A stretch of 64,000 bases of DNA, from positions 19,709 through 83,708 of the forward strand of contig JAKPEG010000225.1 in assembly GCA_029552065.1 (NCBI GenBank), in the 5' to 3' direction. Shown here piece after piece: positions 1 through 8,307 of the stretch. Numbering within the stretch: position 1 is the first letter of the stretch; every line of letters begins with the position of its first letter. The DNA is from Actinomycetes bacterium (lineage in GTDB: Bacteria; Actinomycetota; Actinomycetes; Actinomycetales; Dermatophilaceae). The notes under the pieces were generated by a model. The model saw nothing but the letters and a program-made list of their open reading frames with translations, was not told where the DNA came from and did no database searches. The position numbers and the translations under genes were made by a program.

Positions 1-1473
1 GACACGCCCCAGGAATACTTCCTCCTGCTCGTCCCCTTCGTCGTCGTGGGTCTGTGGCTGGCCAACAACCTCGTCTACTCCCGCACCGGCCGCGCCTTGT
101 CGGCCGTGAACGACTCCGAGGTCGCGGCCGAGTGTCTCGGTGTCGACACCTTCACCCTGCGGCTGCGCGTCTTCGTGCTCAGTGCGGGCTATGCCGGCCT
201 CGCCGGTGTCTTCTATACCCACTGGCTCACCATCGTGAACCCCTCGGTCGCCCACTTCGAGCTCTCGGTGAAGATCCTGCTCATGGTCGTGCTCGGTGGC
301 CTGGGCACCGTGTGGGGCGCGCTCATCGGCGCCGTCGGTGTCCAGTTGCTCGACGACGGCCTACGCGAACTCATCCCGGTGCTCATCCCGGGGGCCAAGG
401 GCGAGATCCAGCTCATCGGCTACGGCGTCGTGCTCGTGCTCGTCATCATCCTCATGCCCGGCGGTCTGGCTCAGCTGTGGGGGATGCTGCGACGTGCCTT
501 CGTCGACCGGCGCCACCCCATCGAGCGGGGCGAGCACGAGCACGCGATGAGCACGCAGGAGCAGCGCGAGGTCCTCGACGAGGCGCTCGGACTGCTCTCC
601 CGTGCCGACCACCAACCGCCGGGAACCCCGATCCTCACGGTGACCGGACTCACCAAGCGCTACGGCGGCGTGGTGGCTCTCGACGACCTCGGCTTGGAGA
701 TCCGGGCCGGGGAGATCATGGCCCTCATCGGCCCCAACGGCGCAGGCAAGACGACGGCCTTCAACATGATCACCGGGGTGATGGCCCCCACCGAGGGCTC
801 GGTCGTCCTGCACGGCCACGAGGTCGCGGGCAAGCGACCGCACATCGCCGCGGCGCTCGGGGCAACCCGGACCTTCCAGAACCTGCAGACCTTCAAGAGC
901 ACGACCGTCATCGGCAACGTCAAGGTCGCCCGGCACCTACGCAGCCACGCCGGGATCGTCCGGGGAATGCTCCTGCTCGACCGGGCCGAGGAGCGCGAGA
1001 TCGACCGCGCCTCGCAGGCCGCGGTCGATGCCATGGGCCTGAGCCGGCTGGCCGACCGACCGATCGCGGATCTCGCCTTCGGCAAGCAACGCCAGTCCGA
1101 GGTCGCCCGGGCACTCGCGCTCGAGCCCTCCGTGCTCCTGCTCGACGAGCCCATGGCGGGCCTTTCCGGGCCGGAACGGGACAGCCTGTCCTGGCTGCTG
1201 CGGCAGGTAAAGGCGAGTGGGGTGACCGTGCTGCTCGTCGAACACGACGTCGCCGCCGTCATGGCCCTGGCCGACCGGGTCGCCGTGCTCGACGACGGTA
1301 AGCTCATCGCCCTGGGCACCCCCGCAGAGGTGACGAGCGATCCCGCGGTCATCGCGGCATACCTGGGCGAAGAGGACTCGGGCGGCGAGGCTTCGGCCTC
1401 ACCGGCGGCGAGTGGAGCACCCACCGCCCCCGCCGCGACGGCTTCGAGCACCGGTGAGGAGACGGCACGATGA
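1..1473 (+). CDS. Branched-chain amino acid-type ABC transporter, fused permease (LivM) and ATPase (LivG), 5' end missing
   Basis: The reading frame is open from the first base, so the N-terminus lies outside the window; 490 residues are visible. Visible residues 1 to about 165 are the end of a LivM-type permease, with hydrophobic segments and the GGLGTVWGALIGA loop. A linker rich in charged residues leads into a LivG-type ATPase: Walker A GPNGAGKTT at about residue 244, a variant signature FGKQRQSEVARAL, Walker B VLLLDEP, and the H-loop VEHD. The tail is Ala/Ser/Pro-rich and probably disordered. The stop overlaps the next start by 4 bp (ATGA), so the two ATPases are translationally coupled. 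Substrate is unknown: the family carries branched-chain amino acids, amides, urea or aromatic acids, and the enzymes downstream make an aromatic or organic acid plausible. Confidence 0.9.
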   Translation, partial: DTPQEYFLLLVPFVVVGLWLANNLVYSRTGRALSAVNDSEVAAECLGVDTFTLRLRVFVLSAGYAGLAGVFYTHWLTIVNPSVAHFELSVKILLMVVLGGLGTVWGALIGAVGVQLLDDGLRELIPVLIPGAKGEIQLIGYGVVLVLVIILMPGGLAQLWGMLRRAFVDRRHPIERGEHEHAMSTQEQREVLDEALGLLSRADHQPPGTPILTVTGLTKRYGGVVALDDLGLEIRAGEIMALIGPNGAGKTTAFNMITGVMAPTEGSVVLHGHEVAGKRPHIAAALGATRTFQNLQTFKSTTVIGNVKVARHLRSHAGIVRGMLLLDRAEEREIDRASQAAVDAMGLSRLADRPIADLAFGKQRQSEVARALALEPSVLLLDEPMAGLSGPERDSLSWLLRQVKASGVTVLLVEHDVAAVMALADRVAVLDDGKLIALGTPAEVTSDPAVIAAYLGEEDSGGEASASPAASGAPTAPAATASSTGEETAR

Positions 1474-2267
1474 GCACCGACGACCACCACCCGCGCGTGG
1501 GCCTCACGGTCGAGCACATCCATGCGGCCTACGACCGGCTCCAGGTCCTCTGGGACGTGAGCCTGCACGTCGCCCCGGGGGAGTTGCTCGCCCTCGTGGG
1601 ATCCAACGGCGCGGGCAAGACGACCGTCCTGCGTGCGGTCTCCGGGCTGCTGCGTCCCACCCATGGCCATGTGCACCTCGGCGACACCGAGATCACCTCG
1701 GCGGGGGCCGAACGCATCGCCGGGCTCGGCCTGGCCCACGTGCCGGAGAACCGGCTGGTATTCCCCAGCCTCACCGTCGAGGACAACCTCGTGCTCGGGG
1801 GCTACGTCCGCCGCAAAGACGGGCGCTACCAGGTCCGGCGGGACGAGGCGCTGGCCCTGTTCCCACGGCTGGCCGACCGGATCCAGTTGCTCGCCGGCGC
1901 GCTCTCCGGCGGCGAACAACAGATGCTCGCGATGGCCCGGGCGCTCATGTCCGACCCCTCGGTCATCATCCTGGACGAGCCGAGTCTGGGCCTGGCCCCC
2001 AAGGTGGTCGGCGAGATCATGACCGCCCTGGGACACCTGCGCGACGAGAAGGGCCTGGCGATCCTGCTCGTCGAGCAGAACGTCCGGGCGGCCTTCAAGA
2101 TCGCCGACCGGGTGATGGTCATGGACCGAGGCCGGGTCGTCGCGGAAGGGACCCCCGCCGAGCTGGCGTCCGACGAACGGGTGCGCGCGGCATACCTCGG
2201 TGGTTCCTCGACCTCCTCGAGCGGCGTCGCCGCGCCCATACCGAAGACCACGTCCTCCGCCCCCTAA
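1470..2267 (+). CDS. livF: Branched-chain amino acid-type ABC transporter ATPase, LivF-like
   Basis: 265 aa, the usual LivF length. It shows Walker A GSNGAGKTT near residue 45, the LivF-type stretch NRLVFPSLTVEDNL, signature LSGGEQQMLAMARAL, Walker B VIILDEPSLGLAP and H-loop VEQN. It would pair with the ATPase half of the upstream fused subunit to form the asymmetric LivG/LivF motor on the inner face of the membrane. The start ATG overlaps the upstream stop by 4 bp. The Ser/Thr-rich C-terminal 20 residues are not part of the conserved fold. Family assignment is firm; the substrate is not visible. Confidence 0.92.
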   Translation: MSTDDHHPRVGLTVEHIHAAYDRLQVLWDVSLHVAPGELLALVGSNGAGKTTVLRAVSGLLRPTHGHVHLGDTEITSAGAERIAGLGLAHVPENRLVFPSLTVEDNLVLGGYVRRKDGRYQVRRDEALALFPRLADRIQLLAGALSGGEQQMLAMARALMSDPSVIILDEPSLGLAPKVVGEIMTALGHLRDEKGLAILLVEQNVRAAFKIADRVMVMDRGRVVAEGTPAELASDERVRAAYLGGSSTSSSGVAAPIPKTTSSAP

Positions 2268-2280
2268 GGAAGATGCCCGC

Positions 2281-3240
2281 ATGAGCAAGCCCTTCGCCTC
2301 CTCGACCGACCTGGCCGCCAAGACCGAGACCCTCGAAATCCTCGCCGACGGCGTCTATGCCCTTACCGCCGAGGGCGACCCCAATGTGGGGGCGATCGAG
2401 GGGGAGGACTTCCTCGTCGGCTTCGAGGCCCGCGCCACGCCGGCGGCGGCACGCGACTGGATCGCCAAGCTGCGCGAGCACACGGACAAGCCCTTCCGCT
2501 ACCTCGTCCTCTCGCACTACCACGCGGTCCGCGTGCTCGGCGCCGAGGCCTTCGACGCGCAGGAGATCATCGCCCACGAGCGCACCCGCTTCCTCGTCGA
2601 GGAACGGGGTATGCAGGACTGGGCCAGCGAGTATGGCCGGATGCCGAGGCTGTTCAAGGAGCCCGAAGGCATCAAGGGGCTCACCCGGCCGACGCTCACG
2701 TTCAATGACCGGATGACCATCCCGCTCGGCGGCGACCGCGGCGAGCTGGTGCTGCAATACCTCGGGCGCGGTCACACCGAGGGCGACATCGTCGCCTGGT
2801 TGCCCCAGCACCGGATCATGTTCGCCGGCGACCTCGTCGAGGCCAAGGCCGCCCTCTACACCGGCGACGCCTTCCACCAGGAGTGGTCGAGCACGACCCT
2901 CGACGCGGTGAAGGCGATGGGTGCCGACCAACTCGTCGGCGGCCGGGGCGAGATCCCCAAGGGCAAGGAGGCCGTCGACGCCGCCATCGAGCAGTCTCGC
3001 GGCTTCCTCACGGCGATCATCGACAACGTCCGGGCCACCCAGGCCGCGGGCGGCTCGCTCAAGGACGCCTTCGAGGCCTGCCACGTCGCGCTGTCGCCGA
3101 CCTACGGCCACTGGCCGATCTTCGAGCACACGCTGCCCTTCGACGTGGCACGTACCTGGGAGGAACTGCAGGGGGTCGAGCGGCCGACGATCTGGACCGC
3201 CGAGCGCGATCGCGAGATCTGGGCGCAGCTGCAGGGCTGA
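2281..3240 (+). CDS. Metallo-beta-lactamase-fold hydrolase
   Basis: 319 aa from ATG 2281, chosen because AAGGA sits ten bases upstream and the gene begins 13 bp after livF. The beta-lactamase fold is recognisable from LVLSHYHAVRVLG, GRGHTEGDIVAW and MFAGDLVEA. The first metal motif reads H-Y-H-A-V-R where the family usually has H-x-H-x-D-H, so the second zinc site is degenerate while His, GHT and GD of the other ligands remain. The C-terminal 110 residues are helical and may be a lid. It shares a transcription unit with the transporter and the flavoprotein, which suggests hydrolysis of a thioester or lactone in uptake-linked catabolism. Exact reaction unknown. Confidence 0.8.
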   Translation: MSKPFASSTDLAAKTETLEILADGVYALTAEGDPNVGAIEGEDFLVGFEARATPAAARDWIAKLREHTDKPFRYLVLSHYHAVRVLGAEAFDAQEIIAHERTRFLVEERGMQDWASEYGRMPRLFKEPEGIKGLTRPTLTFNDRMTIPLGGDRGELVLQYLGRGHTEGDIVAWLPQHRIMFAGDLVEAKAALYTGDAFHQEWSSTTLDAVKAMGADQLVGGRGEIPKGKEAVDAAIEQSRGFLTAIIDNVRATQAAGGSLKDAFEACHVALSPTYGHWPIFEHTLPFDVARTWEELQGVERPTIWTAERDREIWAQLQG

Positions 3241-3284
3241 CCCGCCCAGAGCCATGTCTGCGAACCGATCCGTGAGGTGTGCCC

Positions 3285-4958
3285 ATGAGTGACCAGCCGA
3301 TGCCCGAGGGCACACCCAGCGACGCGGCGCCCGGGGGGCGCGTGCTCGTCATCGGGGCAGGACCGGTGGGGCAGACCGCCGCGCTGTGCCTGGCCCGGTG
3401 GGGGATCCCCGTGCTCGTCCTGGACGCCCGGCCGGCACGCGACCCGGTCGGGAGCAAGGCACTGTGCCAGCAGCGCGACGTCCTGGACGTGTGGGATGCC
3501 TGCGGCGCCGGGGCGGTCGCCCGCGAGGGCCTGGTCTGGCAGGACGCGCGCACCTTCTACCGGGACAAGGAGCTGTTCTTCTACCGGATCCCCGATCCTG
3601 GTCGCTCCTCGCTGCCGCCCTTCGTCAACATCTCGCAGGCGCGCACCGAGGAGATCCTCGACGAGGCCATCGCGGGCAATCCGCTCATCGAGGTCCGCTG
3701 GGGACACGAGGTCGTGGCGATAACCGGCGGCACCGGCGGCACGGGCGGCACCGGCGGCACCGGCGGGCAGGGCGGCGACGAACCCGCGCGCGTGCGCTGC
3801 CGCACCGCCGACGGGGAGACCGAGATCGAGGGCGAGTATGCCGTCGTCGCCGCCGGTTCCCGGGGCGGGGCCCTGCGCGAGGCGCTGGGGGTGGCCTTCC
3901 CCGGGCGCACCTTCGAGGATTCGTTCCTCATCTGCGACATCGAGGCCAAGCTCAAGGGCTGGGAGAACGAACGGCGCTTCTACTTCGACCCCGAGTGGAA
4001 TCCGGGCCGTCAGGTGCTCATCCACCCGTGCCCCGGCGGGATCTTCCGGATCGACTGGCAGGTCGACACCGACTTCGACCTCGCGAAGGAGCGCAAGAAA
4101 GGCACCCTGGACAAGCGGATCCGCAAGGTCATCGGCCGGAAGCGCAAGTACCGCATCGACTGGGCCTCGGTCTACCGGTTCCACGCGCGGATGGCCGATC
4201 ACTTCCAGGTGGGCCGGTTCTTCCTCGCCGGCGATGTCGCCCACCTCGTCGCGCCGTTCGGCGCGCGAGGGCTCAACAGTGGCGTGCCCGACGCCGAGAA
4301 CGCCGCGTGGAAGATCGCCTTCGCGCTCAAGGGCTGGGCCGGCCCCGGGCTCCTGGGCAGCTACGAGTGGGAACGTCAGGCGGCCGCGCGCGAGAACCTC
4401 GCCGTGACCTCGGCGACCATGGACTTCCTCGTGCCCCAGACCAAGGCGGCGGCCAAGCATCGGGTGCGGGTGCTGTCCCGGGCACGCAAGGACCCGGGCA
4501 ACGCCGCCCTCGTCGACTCCGGCCGGTTGGCCGAGGCCTTCTGGTACGTCGACAGCCCCCTCACGACGGCCGACCCGCACCGGTTCTGGCCGGGTCGCCC
4601 GCCTCGCGGAGCCTCGCCGACGCCGGTGCCGGGCGTGATCCTCCCCGACGCCGACACACCCGGCGCCGCACACGGAGCCACGCGCGTGCGGGGCCTGTGC
4701 CGCGACGGGCTGCTCGTCCTCGTCGGCGAGGCCGTCGACGTCCACGAGGTGGAAGGCGTCCTCTCCGATGTCGTCCCACGAGGTATGCCGTTGCGCGTGT
4801 TGCGCTTCGGCGAGCTCGGCGACGGCGGGGTGGTCGCCCACGCGCTCGATGCCCGCGCCGACGAACTGTGGCTCGTGCGTCCCGACGCCCACACGGCTGC
4901 CTGCGCCCACACCCCCGAGGCGCTCGCCGTCGCGGTCCGCCGGGTGCTCGGGCACTGA
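3285..4958 (+). CDS. FAD-dependent aromatic-ring monooxygenase (PheA/TfdB/MhpA family)
   Basis: 557 aa from ATG 3285, with GAGG eight bases upstream. The N-terminus carries the FAD Rossmann motif VLVIGAGPVGQTAA. The second FAD motif GDVAHLVAPFGARGLNSGVPDAEN is split here as GDVAHLVAPFGARG and LNSGVPDAENAAWK, around residues 320-345. A C-terminal thioredoxin-like segment of about 140 residues is typical of the phenol hydroxylase/MhpA group. These enzymes hydroxylate phenolic rings using NAD(P)H and oxygen. Unusual is a Gly-Thr repeat (GGTGGTGGTGGT) at DNA 3724-3774 inserted in the substrate domain. The preceding transporter and hydrolase suggest import and hydroxylation of an aromatic acid. 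Substrate not determinable from sequence alone. Confidence 0.82.
   Translation: MSDQPMPEGTPSDAAPGGRVLVIGAGPVGQTAALCLARWGIPVLVLDARPARDPVGSKALCQQRDVLDVWDACGAGAVAREGLVWQDARTFYRDKELFFYRIPDPGRSSLPPFVNISQARTEEILDEAIAGNPLIEVRWGHEVVAITGGTGGTGGTGGTGGQGGDEPARVRCRTADGETEIEGEYAVVAAGSRGGALREALGVAFPGRTFEDSFLICDIEAKLKGWENERRFYFDPEWNPGRQVLIHPCPGGIFRIDWQVDTDFDLAKERKKGTLDKRIRKVIGRKRKYRIDWASVYRFHARMADHFQVGRFFLAGDVAHLVAPFGARGLNSGVPDAENAAWKIAFALKGWAGPGLLGSYEWERQAAARENLAVTSATMDFLVPQTKAAAKHRVRVLSRARKDPGNAALVDSGRLAEAFWYVDSPLTTADPHRFWPGRPPRGASPTPVPGVILPDADTPGAAHGATRVRGLCRDGLLVLVGEAVDVHEVEGVLSDVVPRGMPLRVLRFGELGDGGVVAHALDARADELWLVRPDAHTAACAHTPEALAVAVRRVLGH
3724..3774 (+). repeat. GGCACCGGC-type tandem repeat inside the flavoprotein gene
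   Basis: About four to five imperfect 9-12 bp units encode an uninterrupted Gly-Gly-Thr run. Units are multiples of three, so copy-number change would alter loop length but not the frame. Confidence 0.7.
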
Positions 4959-5008
4959 GGCCCCCCCGTTCGGCGACGGACCGGGCGGTCGTGTGATGTG
5001 ATGCCGGG

Positions 5009-6958
5009 ATGACCTCCGGCATCCGACTCGAGCATCTCGACCCCGCCGTCCGGCCGCAGGACGACCTCTTCCGCTACACGAACGGCACGTGGGTCGCGAC
5101 GACCGAGATCCCCGAGGACCGGGGGCGCTATGGCAGCTTCGACCTGCTGCGCGAGGCTGCCGAGCACGACCTGCGGGCCATCCTGGACGAGCTCGCGGCC
5201 GGCGAGCCGGACCTCGCGACTCCCGCGGGCCGGTGTGCCGCGCTCTACCGGTCCTTCCTCGACGAGGCCGCGGTCGAGGCGCGCGGCCTCGGACCGGTCG
5301 CCGCGCTGCTCGACGAGGTCGCGGCGGTCGTGGACGTGCCCGCCCTCGTCGCTCTCCAGGGCAGGCTCAGCCGGATCGGCGTCGCCGGGGCGGTGCGCGC
5401 CGTCGTGAGCACCGACGACCGTGCCTCGGACCGCTACATCGTCTACCTCGACCAGGCAGGGCTCGGGCTGCCCGACGAGTCCTACTACCGTGAGGAGGCG
5501 CACGCGGCCATCCGCGCGGCATACCTCCCGCATGTCGCGGCGATGCTCGCGCTCGGCGGCTGGCCCGACCCGCACGGCGCGGCCGAGCGGGTGATGGCGC
5601 TGGAGACTCGCCTGGCCGCGCACCACCTCGACAACGTCGCCGACCGCGACGCGGTCGCGACCTACCACCTGCTCGACGCCGCCGAGCTCGCCGCCCTCAC
5701 CCCGCGCTGGGACTGGCCCGCGTATGCCGCCGGCCTCGGCGCGTCCTCCGACGCCCTCGCGCAGGCAGTCGTGCGGCAGCCGGACTACCTGCGCGGCCTG
5801 GACGACGCCCTCGGCGAGGTGCCGATCGGCCAGTGGCGCGACTGGCTCGCCTGGCAGGTGCTGCGCGCGCGGGCGGCATACCTGCCGGAGGCGTTCGTGC
5901 AGGAGAGCTTCGCCTTCTACGGGCGCACCCTCGCGGGCACACCGGCGCTGCGCGAGCGGTGGAAGCGCGGCGTCGACCTCGTCGACCGGCTCCTCGGCGA
6001 GGCGCTCGGCGAGCTTTACGTCGCCCGGCACTTCCCGCCGCGGGCAAAGGAGCGGATGGAGACCCTCGTCGCCCACCTCGTCGAGGCCTTCCGACGGTCC
6101 TTCGCGAGCCGCGCGTGGATGGGTGCCGAGACGAAGGCGGCGGCCGCCGCCAAGCTCGAGGCCTTCACGCCGAAGATCGGCTATCCGCAGACCTGGCGCG
6201 ACTATTCGGCGCTCGTGGTCGGCGACGACCTGCTCGCCAACGTCGCTGCCGCCCAGGCCTTCGAGACCGACCGCAACCTCGCCAAGCTCGGCGGTCCGGT
6301 CGACCGGTCCGAATGGTTCATGACCCCGCAGACCGTCAACGCCTACTACAACCCGGGGATGAACGAGATCGTCTTCCCCGCGGCGATCCTGCAACCGCCG
6401 TTCTTCGACGTCGACGCCGACGACGCCGTCAACTACGGGGGTATCGGCGGGGTGATCGGGCACGAGATCGGGCACGGCTTCGACGACCAGGGCAGCCGTT
6501 ACGACGCGGCCGGCAACCTGCGCGACTGGTGGACCGAGGACGACCGGGCGGCCTTCGACGCCCTCTCCGCCCGGCTCATCGCCCAGTTCGACGCGCTCAC
6601 CCTCGCGGGCGTCCCCGACCGGCACGTCAACGGCGCGCTCACGGTGGGGGAGAACCTCGGCGACCTGGCCGGGCTGGGAGTCGGCCACGCGGCATACCGG
6701 CTCGCGTGCGGCGACAGCGAGCCGCCGGTGCTCGACGGCTACACCGGCGACCAGCGCTTCTTCCTGGGCTGGGCCCAGGTGTGGATGGGCAAGGCGCGCC
6801 CCGAGACGGCGGCGATGCTCCTGGCCGTAGACCCGCACGCGCCGCAGGAATGCCGGGCCAACGTCGTGCGCAACGTCGACGCCTTCCACGCGGCCTTCGG
6901 GGTCGGCGAGGGCGACGGGATGTGGCTCGAACCGGCGCAGCGGGTGGAGGTCTTCTGA
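5009..6958 (+). CDS. M13-family zinc metallopeptidase (neprilysin/PepO-like)
   Basis: 649 aa, full length for bacterial M13 peptidases. The zinc site is GHEIGHGFDDQGSRYD near residue 485 (HExxH), with the third ligand in ENLGDLAGL near residue 548 (ExxxD). The family C-terminal signature CRANVVRNVDAFHAAFGV followed by MWL-P is complete. The substrate-binding NAYYNPGMNEIVFPA motif precedes the zinc site. No signal peptide is visible, so it is probably cytoplasmic, cutting short peptides. Its stop overlaps the next start by one base (TGATG), indicating translational coupling with the VOC protein. Confidence 0.95.
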   Translation: MTSGIRLEHLDPAVRPQDDLFRYTNGTWVATTEIPEDRGRYGSFDLLREAAEHDLRAILDELAAGEPDLATPAGRCAALYRSFLDEAAVEARGLGPVAALLDEVAAVVDVPALVALQGRLSRIGVAGAVRAVVSTDDRASDRYIVYLDQAGLGLPDESYYREEAHAAIRAAYLPHVAAMLALGGWPDPHGAAERVMALETRLAAHHLDNVADRDAVATYHLLDAAELAALTPRWDWPAYAAGLGASSDALAQAVVRQPDYLRGLDDALGEVPIGQWRDWLAWQVLRARAAYLPEAFVQESFAFYGRTLAGTPALRERWKRGVDLVDRLLGEALGELYVARHFPPRAKERMETLVAHLVEAFRRSFASRAWMGAETKAAAAAKLEAFTPKIGYPQTWRDYSALVVGDDLLANVAAAQAFETDRNLAKLGGPVDRSEWFMTPQTVNAYYNPGMNEIVFPAAILQPPFFDVDADDAVNYGGIGGVIGHEIGHGFDDQGSRYDAAGNLRDWWTEDDRAAFDALSARLIAQFDALTLAGVPDRHVNGALTVGENLGDLAGLGVGHAAYRLACGDSEPPVLDGYTGDQRFFLGWAQVWMGKARPETAAMLLAVDPHAPQECRANVVRNVDAFHAAFGVGEGDGMWLEPAQRVEVF

Positions 6959-7674
6959 TGCGCGCCGGCGGCGCGCCGGTTCTGCGGGTGCGCGACGGCC
7001 AGGCGGCGATCGCGTGGTGGGCACGGCTGGGCTTCGCCGTCGAGTTCGAGCACCGCTTCGAGCCGGGTATGCCGCTCTATGTCGGCCTGCGTCGCGACGA
7101 CGCCATCGTCCACCTCTCCGAGCACGCCGGCGACGCCCGGGGGCCCTCGCTCGTCTATCTCTACCTGCCCGACATCGACCGGATCGCGGCCGAGTTTGGC
7201 CTCGAGGTGAGCGAGGCGCCGTGGGCCCGCGAGATCCATCTCACCGACCCCGACGGCAACCGGGTGCGCTGCGGCTGGGTGCCACCGCCTGCCGGTATGC
7301 CGCCGCGGGTGCGGGTCTCGACCTTGTCGCTCTCGGCCGCGGACGTGCCCGCCCTGTCCGGCTTCTATGGTTCCTTGCTCGGCTATGCCGTGCACGACGA
7401 GGATCCCGGCTGGCACTACCTGCTCGCCTCGGACGGGTCGGTCGCGCTGGCGATCCAGGGCGAGCCGACCCACGTGCCGCCGGTATGGCCGCAGACCGCG
7501 GACGGCCAGCAGATGCAGGCACACCTGGAGATCCGGGTCGAGGGCGAGCTGGACGCGGCGGTCGAGCGTGCCGTCGCGCTCGGGGCGAGGCTCGCGGCAT
7601 ACCAGCCGCAGGACGACGTGCGCGTCCTGCTCGACCCGGCCGGTCACCCCTTCTGTCTCTGGGTGGCGACCTGA
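6958..7674 (+). CDS. Two-domain VOC (glyoxalase/bleomycin-resistance) protein
   Basis: 238 aa beginning at the ATG that overlaps the M13 stop. Residues 1 to about 110 form a first VOC module (VLRVRDGQAAIAWWARLGF ... EIHLTDPDGNRVRCGW), resembling bleomycin-resistance-type binding proteins. Residues about 115-238 form a second module (STLSLSAADVPALSGFYGSLLGY ... VLLDPAGHPFCLWV). Two fused modules can make one complete metal site or a small-molecule binding cleft. It probably sequesters or modifies a small compound; substrate unknown. The GTATGCCG word occurs twice inside it (7067, 7295), both in-frame as Gly-Met-Pro. Confidence 0.85.
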   Translation: MRAGGAPVLRVRDGQAAIAWWARLGFAVEFEHRFEPGMPLYVGLRRDDAIVHLSEHAGDARGPSLVYLYLPDIDRIAAEFGLEVSEAPWAREIHLTDPDGNRVRCGWVPPPAGMPPRVRVSTLSLSAADVPALSGFYGSLLGYAVHDEDPGWHYLLASDGSVALAIQGEPTHVPPVWPQTADGQQMQAHLEIRVEGELDAAVERAVALGARLAAYQPQDDVRVLLDPAGHPFCLWVAT

Positions 7675-7698
7675 CGGCCCAGGGGGCTGACAACAGCT

Positions 7699-8211
7699 CT
7701 AGCTGCGCCTAACGACCTCATAGAGGTGGTTCTCGAACTCCGCCATTTGCCCTTCGATGCCCTGCGCAACTACCGCATCGTCGATCACCAGGCCAAGCTC
7801 GACGTTGTGCTGCTCGGCCGAGGTGGAGAAGTTGGCGCTGGTCACCACAAGGAAGCGATGGTCGACCGAGACGAATTTCGCGTGGCTTCGCACCAGTGAA
7901 CCGTTGCGGCGCCGCGTCCGTAGAAGGGTCGCACCCGCCATGGCAGCGGCCATCTCGGAAGTCGTCGGCGCACCTGCCACGGGATGACGGTCCGCAGCCC
8001 CGGTGTCCAGATACACCCGCACGGACAACTCTGGCCGCCGCGCGGCACCTGCGAGCACCTCCCACAGAACAGAGGACCGCTGGAAGTTGAACGTCGAGCA
8101 CACGACTGATTCACGGGCACGTTCGACTGCATGGTGCAGTAACGCCGTGAGTTGCCCTCGCTGGACGAGGTTGTCAGGCGCCGTCCACACCGTCCCGACC
8201 GCACCGCGCAC
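7699..8211 (-). CDS. PLD-family nuclease, DrmC-like
   Basis: 170 aa from GTG 8211, chosen because GGAGGG lies ten bases upstream; GTG starts at 8241 or 8259 would add 10 or 16 residues and the latter would begin inside the palindrome. It carries one phospholipase-D signature: H110, K112 and D117 in SHAKFVSVDH, then S125/N127 in SANFST and E138 in NVELGLV. The N-terminal STFNF stretch also fits. The layout resembles DrmC of DISARM defence systems and single-domain PLD nucleases that act as dimers. Base composition is less GC-rich than neighbours. It is divergent from the ImmA/PIN pair, and no other DISARM gene is present. Role inferred: nucleic-acid cleavage in defence. Confidence 0.75.
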   Translation of the reverse strand: MRGAVGTVWTAPDNLVQRGQLTALLHHAVERARESVVCSTFNFQRSSVLWEVLAGAARRPELSVRVYLDTGAADRHPVAGAPTTSEMAAAMAGATLLRTRRRNGSLVRSHAKFVSVDHRFLVVTSANFSTSAEQHNVELGLVIDDAVVAQGIEGQMAEFENHLYEVVRRS

Positions 8212-8255
8212 GTCATCAGCGCCCTCCACTGCCCGAAGCACCGAAAACCCAACGC

Positions 8256-8302
8256 CCACCCTGCCAGCGACTTGCGATTTTCGCAAGTCGCTGGCAGGGT
8301 GG
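8256..8302. promoter_or_regulatory. 22-bp perfect palindrome (candidate operator) between divergent PLD and XRE/ImmA genes
   Basis: Arms at 8256-8277 and 8281-8302 are perfectly complementary with a TTT centre; the core reads CTTGCGA-TTT-TCGCAAG. The right arm contains the GGGTGG Shine-Dalgarno-like segment of the XRE/ImmA gene (ATG 8308), and the left arm lies at or just before the possible starts of the PLD gene. A dimeric HTH protein bound here could block both promoters; as RNA the hairpin would also hide the ribosome site. Operator role is inferred from position and symmetry. Confidence 0.7.
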
Positions 8303-8307
8303 TGACC

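Noticed and set aside
660..2321. Long minus-strand frame opposite livG and livF
   Set aside because: The plus strand encodes complete ABC motifs; the antisense translation has no recognisable family.
8256..8302. Palindrome as a transcription terminator
   Set aside because: It lies between divergent starts, not after a gene; operator or RNA hairpin fits better.
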